Of a stretch of DNA of 21,162 nucleotides, positions 1 through 6,793 are shown piece after piece (positions within the stretch are counted from its first letter, which is position 1; each line of letters opens with the position of its first letter). The DNA lies in assembly GCA_964445105.1 (NCBI GenBank), contig CAYUJS010000034.1, positions 1 to 21,162 of the forward strand. Direction: 5' to 3'. This stretch comes from CAWBNS01 sp964445105. Its GTDB lineage: Bacteria > Chlamydiota > Chlamydiia > Chlamydiales > JAJFMA01. The notes beneath the pieces were generated by a model, which searched no databases, was not told the DNA's origin, and worked only from the letters and a program-made list of their open reading frames with translations. Both the position numbers and the translations under genes were made by a program.

Positions 1-2
1 GG

Positions 3-1610
3 GTACTTGTTGGGTGGCGTGCTGAGCGGCTGAGAGAGTGGACGGAAGATTATTTGGCCAATAAAGAACAACTTCTTGTGCAAGCCCAACGATTGCATCA
101 AATTTTACTAGAAGATGGGTTCGAGCCATTTATGGAGAGTTTTTTGCGGAGTAGTTGGTCTGGCGAAACGGTGCTCGAGGGATTACTGAGGCGTGAAGAT
201 GGGCGCGGCCTCTATCGAGATCTCCGACAGCTCAGCGAGTTGATGTCTCAGCAGCAGACTCAGCAGCACCTTTCCATTCAAGGCCTTTTACAATGGCTGC
301 TAAACTTGCAAGAAACAGTTTCTGACGAAGACGACGAATTCAAGGTTTGGGATGACCCTGCTCTCGATGCTGTGCGGATCATGACGATACACTACAGCAA
401 AGGGCTGGAGTTTGATATCGTTTTCACTTTGGGGCTTATCCGTCGCGATCCAAACAAAGACAGCTTAATTTCGATTGGTCAAAGGCTCGAAGTGGCTGTA
501 GTTGGCTCAGCAGCTTTGGAGCTGCATCAACGCGAAGGCGATGCCGAAAAGGCTAGACTAGCGTATGTTGCTCTCACACGTGCTAAAGTGCGCGTTTACG
601 TGCCGGTTGCCATTGGCGAGAAGCTAACCGCAGGTCAGCAAGCCAAACCTGGCGAGGCCTCTGCCATGGAGCTTCTTATGGCTCGTTTAGGGCAGCCTCC
701 GATGGATGAACAGGCCCTGTACGAACGAATCAACCACGAGGATCGTGAAAAGCAACTGACTGCCTTTTTGGATTGCCATCGTGACCTTTTCAGCTATGAA
801 AAAACAGCTGAAAAAATAGCTGTGGAGCCTTTATTGCCCGAGAAAGTACCTCTTCTCACAGAGCCGCTCGCATGGGAACCGCTTTTCTCCCCTTTTCTGA
901 TGCATTCCTATACCTCGATGGCTCATAAGACTGCTGTCGAAGAGCGATATGCCACCGTCGCACCAAGAGACTACAACAATCCAGTCAAAAGCGTGCATAC
1001 GCTGCCAGCGGGCAAAGAGATCGGTATCGCTTTGCACCAGATTTTTGAACGCATGCCTTTTCATTCCGTGCGCTCTTATAAGGATGTAGAAAGCTATGTG
1101 CCGAGCTGGCTACAAGATTGGGGACCTGTGATGGGTAGCCTAGTCTACCAGACCTTGCATACCCCACTCCCACTGCTTACGGGGCCTTTTGCACTTCATT
1201 ATTTGTTCCCTTCGAACAAATTGATAGAATGGGAATTCATGATCCCTACACAAGATGGCCTCATCAAGGGATTCGTCGACCTGATTTTCGAGCATCAAGG
1301 TTTTTACTATTTAGTAGACTGGAAAAGTAATTGGCTGGGCCCCAACGCAGCAGCTTATACAGATACATACTTGGAAGCTGCGATGCTGGCTGAAAACTAC
1401 GATTTACAACTCCAAATTTACACAGAGGCGCTACGCTGTTATTTAGAAAAAACTGATCCCAGACCATTTAAGGATTGTTTTGGGGGTGCTTTTTATCTTT
1501 TTTCACGCGGTATGGGAGAAGGCCAAAATGGTATTTATTACGCACGCGATTTTTTTGGGCATGCGGGCGCGTTTCCAATCTTGGGACAACAAGTAGCAAC
1601 AACGATGTAA
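3..1610 (+). CDS. recB: RecB-like exonuclease V beta subunit, C-terminal part (5' end outside window)
   Basis: This is the C-terminal half of the RecB helicase-nuclease, which unwinds and degrades double-stranded DNA ends for recombinational repair. The frame is open back to the window edge, so the start is missing; about 535 residues are visible. The 5' half carries SF1 helicase motifs: VRIMTIHYSKGLEFD (motif V, about 373-417) and AYVALTRAK (motif VI, about 558-584). The 3' third is a RecB-family nuclease domain, with GFVDLIF (metal-binding Asp codon at 1278) followed by VDWKSN (Asp codon 1317, Lys codon 1323), the D...DxK signature. The gene ends 11 bases before recD, so the two are probably co-transcribed; recC is not in view. 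Identification rests on motif recognition and on the recD neighbour. AddA, which has the same architecture, is the main alternative, but AddA is not normally paired with RecD. Confidence 0.9.
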   Translation, partial: VLVGWRAERLREWTEDYLANKEQLLVQAQRLHQILLEDGFEPFMESFLRSSWSGETVLEGLLRREDGRGLYRDLRQLSELMSQQQTQQHLSIQGLLQWLLNLQETVSDEDDEFKVWDDPALDAVRIMTIHYSKGLEFDIVFTLGLIRRDPNKDSLISIGQRLEVAVVGSAALELHQREGDAEKARLAYVALTRAKVRVYVPVAIGEKLTAGQQAKPGEASAMELLMARLGQPPMDEQALYERINHEDREKQLTAFLDCHRDLFSYEKTAEKIAVEPLLPEKVPLLTEPLAWEPLFSPFLMHSYTSMAHKTAVEERYATVAPRDYNNPVKSVHTLPAGKEIGIALHQIFERMPFHSVRSYKDVESYVPSWLQDWGPVMGSLVYQTLHTPLPLLTGPFALHYLFPSNKLIEWEFMIPTQDGLIKGFVDLIFEHQGFYYLVDWKSNWLGPNAAAYTDTYLEAAMLAENYDLQLQIYTEALRCYLEKTDPRPFKDCFGGAFYLFSRGMGEGQNGIYYARDFFGHAGAFPILGQQVATTM

Positions 1611-1621
1611 AGCGGCTGTAC

Positions 1622-3247
1622 ATGATGCGCGTAAAAGATCAACTTGAGCAACGAATCGCAGAGCAGTTGCTGCGGGACTATCCAGCAGCTAAACCTGGCT
1701 CTTTCGATTTTCTTGTCTATTTAATCGCTGCCGCTCGGCAGGGGCATCTGTGTGTAGAAGTTACCGAAGACACTGTTGCTCCGCTGCCGCAGCTATTGGG
1801 TCAAGAGCGCCTTATATTGGATAGCGCCAATGGCAGTCATCTGCCCTCTGTACAACAGATTATTCAGGGTAGGCGAGAGCTGCCGGCAGAATTGGTGACC
1901 GTTGTTGAGAACCATTTTAAAAGCGTTTCCACCCCGATCTGTCGCTTTGGGTCGCGCTACTATCTACACCGTCACTGGGTCGAGGAGACGACTTTTTTAA
2001 ATCACTTAGAGCGAGTCTTGGCCCATCCACCCGCTCTGATGCCAGACTGCGAGGCTGTCCAGCTCAGGTTAGAAGGGCTCATCTTTAGCACTGAGTTACA
2101 GTTAGAGCAGGGGGAAGCGATACGATGCGCTTGTGCGCAGACAATTACGTTGATATCTGGTGGACCCGGCACGGGCAAAACGTACACCGCAGGACAGTTC
2201 TTGAGGCTTTTTCTTGAAAATTTATCCCAAGAACAGCGACAAAATTTTCAGGTGGCTGTAGCCGCGCCCACAGGCAAGGCGGCGGCGCAGCTGCAAGCCA
2301 GCTTAGCACGCTATTGCCAAGGGCCCGCTTACGCGCAGACGCTCCACGCGTTATTGCGCATCAAGCCAAACCGCAATCCAGCAGAGGTAGTGCGCATTCA
2401 CCCTGCGGACCTGTTTTTGATCGATGAGAGTTCGATGATCGACGTCTCCATGATGGCACAGTTATTTGCTTCTTTGAAACCGGGAGCTCGCATCGTCTTG
2501 CTCGGAGACAAGGATCAGCTGCCCTCTATCGAAGCAGGTAACGTTTTTGCCGATCTCGTAAATAGCGGAAGGGTGCCCTGTGTACGCCTACAGCGTAGCC
2601 TACGGACAGATTCAGATTCTATACTATGCTTGGCGTCTGCCATTCGCATGGGCGATGGCGCAGATGCTCTTGCCAAGCTGTCTTTAAAAACACTTGAGCA
2701 GGCCTTGCTCAAGGAGGCCGCCGTTTTTTTTGATTGGGCATCAGACGACCCCGAGCAGCTACTGAAGCATTGTCAAACGTTTCGTCTACTTTCTCCTCTG
2801 CGTAAGGGGCCTTGGGGCGTTGATGAGGTAAACCGTCAGCTCTTACAGCTTTGCTGTCAACAGGCCGGCCAGAGAAATTTTTATGCTCCTATCATGATTA
2901 CCTGTAACGACGAGGGCACAGGCTTGTTCAACGGTGAAGTGGGGTTGCTGCTCGACGGAAAATACGCGTTCTTTAGCTTACCCGATGGCGGCTTCAGGAA
3001 ACTGTCTGCAACTTTCTTGCCTTCCTTTGAATATGCTTATTGCATGTCAGTCCATAAAAGTCAGGGTAGTGAATTTGACACCGTATGGCTGCTGTTACCA
3101 GAAGGAGCCGAAGTATTCGGGCGTGAAATGTTTTACACAGCAGTCACACGCGCTAAGAGGCAGATCCAAGTCTGGGGTTCTCCTGAGGTCGCGACAGCAG
3201 CCATCGCACACAAAAGCGAACGGCAATCGGGAATCTATGCCAGATGA
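1622..3247 (+). CDS. recD: RecD-like exonuclease V alpha subunit (5'-3' helicase)
   Basis: This 541-residue SF1B helicase is the fast 5'-3' motor of RecBCD. The Walker A GGPGTGKT lies at about residues 180-187, and Walker B LFLIDESS has D268/E269. LLGDKDQLPS (motif III), SVHKSQGSEFD (motif V, H478) and FYTAVTRAK (motif VI) follow in the expected order. The N-terminal ~170 residues are the poorly conserved RecB-interaction region. Length is a little below E. coli RecD (608) and well within the family. I chose the tandem ATG at 1622/1625, which starts 11 bases after the recB stop; the frame stays open upstream to about 1475, but that part overlaps recB in another frame and reads as unrelated sequence. 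No good Shine-Dalgarno is visible, so translational coupling to recB is likely. Confidence 0.92.
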   Translation: MMRVKDQLEQRIAEQLLRDYPAAKPGSFDFLVYLIAAARQGHLCVEVTEDTVAPLPQLLGQERLILDSANGSHLPSVQQIIQGRRELPAELVTVVENHFKSVSTPICRFGSRYYLHRHWVEETTFLNHLERVLAHPPALMPDCEAVQLRLEGLIFSTELQLEQGEAIRCACAQTITLISGGPGTGKTYTAGQFLRLFLENLSQEQRQNFQVAVAAPTGKAAAQLQASLARYCQGPAYAQTLHALLRIKPNRNPAEVVRIHPADLFLIDESSMIDVSMMAQLFASLKPGARIVLLGDKDQLPSIEAGNVFADLVNSGRVPCVRLQRSLRTDSDSILCLASAIRMGDGADALAKLSLKTLEQALLKEAAVFFDWASDDPEQLLKHCQTFRLLSPLRKGPWGVDEVNRQLLQLCCQQAGQRNFYAPIMITCNDEGTGLFNGEVGLLLDGKYAFFSLPDGGFRKLSATFLPSFEYAYCMSVHKSQGSEFDTVWLLLPEGAEVFGREMFYTAVTRAKRQIQVWGSPEVATAAIAHKSERQSGIYAR

Positions 3248-3595
3248 GCTGTGGCCTTGATGCTCTTTTTGCGCTCATCGAGGGCGGTGATTGGCTTTTT
3301 CTAACTTTTGTTTGCGAAAAGAATTATTATGGTTTGCGGGCAGGAAGCTAAGCTAGCCCTTGGCTTAGGCCCCCTAGCTCCTTGAGCGGATAGTAACTTC
3401 TCAATAAGTTGGGGCAAGAGAGCAGGATTGCGCCACTCGATAGCCCCCAGACCCATGCAAGTGCCGCCTTTGAATGGGTCAGGAATCTTGCCCATATCGA
3501 CTTATTGAGAACTTACAGAGGATAAACCATAAATTTTGTCTTTCGTGGATCTGTGGAAGCGTTTTTTTATTTTTTTTGCGTTTTTTAGCTTTTTC
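3248..3595. other. intergenic stretch between recD and the lan promoter
   Basis: I find no convincing gene here. A 64-codon frame on the minus strand (3495-3301) has no Shine-Dalgarno and no family resemblance. The stretch contains an imperfect inverted repeat (3393-3516, listed separately) and T-rich runs near 3560-3596. A 7-bp inverted repeat (GATGAGC/GCTCATC, about 3243-3276) follows the recD stop but lacks a clean T-tract, so I do not call a terminator. Confidence 0.4.
3393..3516. repeat. imperfect 19-bp inverted repeat enclosing ~86 bp
   Basis: The arms at 3393-3411 (GTAACTTCTCAATAAGTTG) and 3498-3516 are reverse complements at 17 of 19 positions. Just inside them, GGGCAAGA and TCTTGCCC extend the symmetry with an offset. 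It could fold as a long hairpin RNA or be a small non-autonomous transposable element. No target-site duplication is obvious, and no transposase is present in the window. Confidence 0.45.
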
Positions 3596-3625
3596 TTGAC
3601 AGCATTAGAATTCTAATCGTAGCAT
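3596..3625 (+). promoter_or_regulatory. candidate sigma70-type promoter of the lan operon with a palindromic operator in its spacer
   Basis: A perfect -35 TTGACA (3596-3601) is followed by 18 bases and a TAGCAT -10-like hexamer (3620-3625, 4/6 match). The spacer contains a perfect 14-bp palindrome, ATTAGAATTCTAAT (3604-3617), exactly where a dimeric repressor would occlude polymerase. A second possibility nearer the gene is an extended -10, TGCTAAACT (3674-3682), with only a poorly spaced TTGAAA upstream. Consensus matching only; no start site is known. Confidence 0.5.
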
Positions 3626-3715
3626 CGCCTCATTGGCTTTGTCTTTTAGGCGTTTTTTGAAATCGCTGGGCTTTGCTAAACTGAAAATGCAAGTAATAAC
3701 CGGAGGAATTCTCTC

Positions 3716-3949
3716 ATGGAAATAAAATTGTCTTTGCCGGCCATCACGTCAGCATGCTCATTGCCAAAGAGTAACCAGATCGCGAGCTCTTTCGATAACG
3801 AGGATCTTTACGACCTAGACCTATCCATCCGTGTTACACCTAAGTTGCCCACAAAAGAGCACCTCACGCAAGGCGAAGCCTGCAGTGGTAGCTGTCTCAG
3901 CTGTGAATATACATGTGGTAATTGCGTCTCCATAAATAAACGCTGCTAA
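3716..3949 (+). CDS. lanA: class I lanthipeptide precursor peptide (LanA)
   Basis: This 77-residue peptide is the likely substrate of the LanB/LanC enzymes encoded just downstream. The start is fixed by a strong GGAGG (3702-3706) nine bases before ATG. The N-terminal ~50 residues look like a leader. They are acidic in the middle and contain YDLDL (32-36), which resembles the FNLD box that class I dehydratases bind. The C-terminal end is a dense Cys/Ser/Thr core with C56, C60, C63, C67, C70 and C77. Each of these Cys has a Ser/Thr 3-5 residues upstream: T51, S57, S59, S62, T66 and S72. One extra Cys, C14, lies in the leader. The cleavage site is not evident; it may fall between residues about 45 and 55. 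A 12-bp hairpin follows the gene. Family assignment is inferred from composition, leader motif and neighbours. The peptide sequence itself matches no lantibiotic I can name. Confidence 0.8.
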   Translation: MEIKLSLPAITSACSLPKSNQIASSFDNEDLYDLDLSIRVTPKLPTKEHLTQGEACSGSCLSCEYTCGNCVSINKRC

Positions 3950-3980
3950 CAGGATAGTTTTTTTCGGTCGCTGATCGCTT

Positions 3981-4027
3981 GCCTTTGACCGGTTGCTCTT
4001 AGAACAGATCAACCCCCGGTCAAAGGC
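3981..4027 (+). terminator. hairpin between lanA and lanC1 (partial terminator/attenuator or mRNA stabiliser)
   Basis: A perfect 12-bp stem, GCCTTTGACCGG (3981-3992) with CCGGTCAAAGGC (4016-4027), encloses a 23-base loop and is followed by a T-rich stretch (4028-4044) just before the lanC1 ribosome-binding site. Leaky terminators at this position are a known feature of lanthipeptide operons, giving more precursor than enzyme. The long loop and interrupted T-tract make strength uncertain. Confidence 0.6.
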
Positions 4028-4061
4028 TTGTTATTCCTTTTTTGCTTGGAGGCTTTCCGTT

Positions 4062-5378
4062 TTGTACCATTCGTACGATATTTGCGTTGACATTGCGCAA
4101 AAGTTGCGTAATCCAGAGTTTGCTTTAGATTTGATCCAGACCAAGCTCATCGATCAGGGCGCAGGAGAATGGTACCGGACCTCACTAGCTTGGGGGTTGT
4201 CAGGCGTGGCTTGCTTTTATACAGCAATGAACCAAAATTTCGCGGGGCAAGGTTGGGGCCAAGTCGCCCACAGTTATTTGAAGCTCTCAGGGGCATTTCT
4301 TCAACCTTCTTCTTACGAAGACATTTCGTTATTCTCGGGGCTAGCTGGCTTTTGTTTTGCGGCCTATCTCTGCTCTGAAAATGGGGTTGGTTACACTAAG
4401 CTACTCGACCAGCTCGATCACTTGTTGAAAGAGCAGATTGAAAACACTTTTCTAGCTAACGCAGGTTCTTACTTGCGAGCCCCTGTTTCTCCAGCTTTTT
4501 ATAACCTGGTGAACGGGCTGGCTGGCGTGCTCATCTACTTGATTCATCGCAAAGATAACATGCATCTAGCCCGTTTAACTTGGGACTGCGTAGATTGTTT
4601 GATAAGAATTTTGTCTACTCCAAGGATCATCGGTGATAAGGAAGTTTTGCCTTGGTACGTTTTACCAACTTCAACCTATTGCATAGCAGATGAACAGTCA
4701 GACTATGCCGACGGGGGGTATCGCATTGACGTTCCCTACGGCATCGCAGGGGTGTTAGGGGCTCTCTCGTTGGCCATGAAGAAAGGGATTTGTCTATGCG
4801 GACAAAAAGAGCTTGTGGCGCAGCTTGCAGGTTGTATTCGAGAGTGCCATGTAATCGTAGAGGGTTTCGTTACCTGGAGCGAAATAAGCCCCTTGTGCAG
4901 CCCGGCGAGGCAGGCAGACCTCCCGCTAGCGTTTGTGGCCAACGGATGGTTGCGGGGAGCCGCTGGTGTTGCCAGATGCTTGCACCTTGCTTCTCAGGCT
5001 CTTCAAGACCCAGAATTGGCTGAATTTTCCCAAGCAGTGCTCTTGTCTTGGTTACAGAGGTCTCTTCAGGAAGGTCCTCGCACTGACGCGTCAATGTATT
5101 TTGGGCGAGCAGGTCTCTTAACATTGGCGCATCGGATGGCCTCCGATACGGAGAGTCCTGATTTTTTTCTCTTAGCTAAAGCCCACGAGGAAAGCATTAA
5201 ACAGCATTACAGCCCCGCATACCCTTTAGGTTTTCGCACGCTTTCCGTCGACAAACAGGGAGCAGAAAGCTGGATCGATAATCCTGACCTATTTAGCGGG
5301 GCGTCAGGCATTGGGCTGGCCCTTTTGAGCGCAAACGGCGGACCTGAAATCCCCTGGAGTCAAGCATTTGTTATCTAA
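4062..5378 (+). CDS. LanC-like protein lacking zinc ligands (probable non-catalytic cyclase paralogue)
   Basis: This 438-residue protein has LanC architecture: seven GxxG-type repeats (GLSG, GLAG, GLAG, GIAG, GAAG, GRAG, GASG) spaced as in the alpha/alpha toroid of lanthionine cyclases. The start is TTG at 4062, supported by GGAGG (4048-4052) nine bases upstream; no in-frame ATG is suitably placed. The catalytic positions are substituted. SHG of active LanC reads PYG (Y226), WCYG reads WLRG (L297), and the CHG pair reads YFG (Y346, F347). All three zinc ligands and the active-site His are therefore absent. The frame is intact and of full length, so it is not a decaying copy. It sits behind the lanA hairpin and 32 bases before the active paralogue. 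It could act as a scaffold, substrate-binding partner or immunity factor; that is inference. Confidence 0.85.
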   Translation: MYHSYDICVDIAQKLRNPEFALDLIQTKLIDQGAGEWYRTSLAWGLSGVACFYTAMNQNFAGQGWGQVAHSYLKLSGAFLQPSSYEDISLFSGLAGFCFAAYLCSENGVGYTKLLDQLDHLLKEQIENTFLANAGSYLRAPVSPAFYNLVNGLAGVLIYLIHRKDNMHLARLTWDCVDCLIRILSTPRIIGDKEVLPWYVLPTSTYCIADEQSDYADGGYRIDVPYGIAGVLGALSLAMKKGICLCGQKELVAQLAGCIRECHVIVEGFVTWSEISPLCSPARQADLPLAFVANGWLRGAAGVARCLHLASQALQDPELAEFSQAVLLSWLQRSLQEGPRTDASMYFGRAGLLTLAHRMASDTESPDFFLLAKAHEESIKQHYSPAYPLGFRTLSVDKQGAESWIDNPDLFSGASGIGLALLSANGGPEIPWSQAFVI

Positions 5379-5410
5379 CCTAAAAACAGTAGCTTTTTCT
5401 TAGGCATATT

Positions 5411-6787
5411 ATGAAACCCACAATGTCCCTAGCATCAGATATGGACTTGATCCAACAGACCGCTCAGCAGATGCTTTGTCCGGATAGGACCAAGCAGCAG
5501 ATTCTAGACCCTAAGAATAAGAACCCTTTTCCTGTGTCTAGCGCCCCTTACTGGAGCGATTTGTCTATCGCAGGGGGGTATCCTGGAGTACTTCCTCTTT
5601 TTGTCGAGCTAGACCGCCTATTCCCTCAGGATAAATGGGACGCAGCCGCACACAAGTATATTGTTAAAATCAAAGAGGTTATTGAATCTGAAGGGATTGG
5701 AAATCTATCGATTTTTGGCGGTCTCGCTGGCATCTGCTTCTACGTCAGACAGGCCTCAAAGGGAGGTACGAGGTATCGCAATTTCCTTTCGAAGCTAGAC
5801 GCGCACCTAACCTCGCACCTGCGAGCTGCCTATCTTGAGCCCTTCGTCCATTTGCTAGAGCGATCGCAATCCATTCCGGCGCGATACTATGAAACAATCT
5901 ATGGTTTGTCAGGAATTGGGATCTATTTATTGACAAACCTGAAAGACTCCTCTTTTGCCTCTCTTCTCTATGAAATCATGGACTTGCTGATCGCTTTGAC
6001 GCGCCCCAGGGTCATAGAAGGGCACTTGGTTCCAGGCTGGCATGTCCCTTGCGATAGCCTTTTTCTCGAAGAGGACAAGCTAAGCAACCCAAAAGGAAAT
6101 TTTAACTTAGGGCTTTCGCACGGCGTTCCGGGAGTATTGGCTTTTCTATCTATTGCTGCGCTGCAGGGCATCCAGCGGCCTGGGCAGGGCGAAGCCATGG
6201 AACGAATTGTTTCGTGGCTAGTCAGAAAAAGGTATGCGTCCAATGGCCGTTTTTTTTGGCCTGGCTCTGTGTCCTTTGAAGAAGAGGTGTCGAGCCAGCC
6301 AAAGGCGTCGGTGGTGTCCAGAGATGCCTGGTGCTACGGCACGCCCGGGGTAGCTAGAAGCCTATATTTAGCGGGGCAAGCCTTGCAAGATGAGTCTCTG
6401 AAGCAATTTGCTCTTACCTCATTTTTATCCATTTTTGCTAGCAAAGAAGAAGAGTGGCAAATTCCTTGCCCCACCTTTTGCCACGGAATTTCGGGGCTTT
6501 TGTTGATCGCTCAGCTCATGGCAAGGGATTCCCAGTCTATCGCGGTTGAAGAGAACGTTTCCAAATTACGAACGCTTCTACTCTCACACCATTCTTCAAG
6601 CGCGCTGTTTGGGTTTAAAACTCTTGACCCTATGAGAAACGGGCAAGGATTTGCGCGCGTTGATCGCTGTGACCTTTTGGAAGGGACTGCAGGTATTCTG
6701 CTGACGCTATTATCGCTCCATACAAACGGCTGCTCTTGGCATTTGCCGTTCCTGATTGATTCTGAAAGAAGCGCTTTTGCCCCATAG
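5411..6787 (+). CDS. lanC: LanC-type lanthionine cyclase (zinc ligands intact)
   Basis: This 458-residue protein should catalyse Michael addition of Cys thiols to dehydroalanine/dehydrobutyrine, closing (methyl)lanthionine rings in LanA. It has the seven-fold GxxG repeat pattern and every hallmark residue: LSHGVPG (H237), AWCYGTPGV (C308) and FCHGISGL (C357, H358). By family knowledge (NisC) the two Cys and the last His bind zinc, and H237 is the acid/base position. It shares several blocks with the preceding gene, such as a FGLAG/SGLAG repeat, a GF[RK]TL segment and the same length, so the two arose by duplication. The start ATG at 5411 has a weak AGG six bases upstream. The TAG stop overlaps the ribosome-binding site of lanB, implying tight co-translation. 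Confidence 0.92.
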   Translation: MKPTMSLASDMDLIQQTAQQMLCPDRTKQQILDPKNKNPFPVSSAPYWSDLSIAGGYPGVLPLFVELDRLFPQDKWDAAAHKYIVKIKEVIESEGIGNLSIFGGLAGICFYVRQASKGGTRYRNFLSKLDAHLTSHLRAAYLEPFVHLLERSQSIPARYYETIYGLSGIGIYLLTNLKDSSFASLLYEIMDLLIALTRPRVIEGHLVPGWHVPCDSLFLEEDKLSNPKGNFNLGLSHGVPGVLAFLSIAALQGIQRPGQGEAMERIVSWLVRKRYASNGRFFWPGSVSFEEEVSSQPKASVVSRDAWCYGTPGVARSLYLAGQALQDESLKQFALTSFLSIFASKEEEWQIPCPTFCHGISGLLLIAQLMARDSQSIAVEENVSKLRTLLLSHHSSSALFGFKTLDPMRNGQGFARVDRCDLLEGTAGILLTLLSLHTNGCSWHLPFLIDSERSAFAP

Positions 6788-6793
6788 GAGGTT

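Noticed and set aside
3301..3495. 64-codon minus-strand frame between recD and lanA
   Set aside because: No Shine-Dalgarno, low-complexity composition and overlap with the inverted repeat; no recognisable domain.
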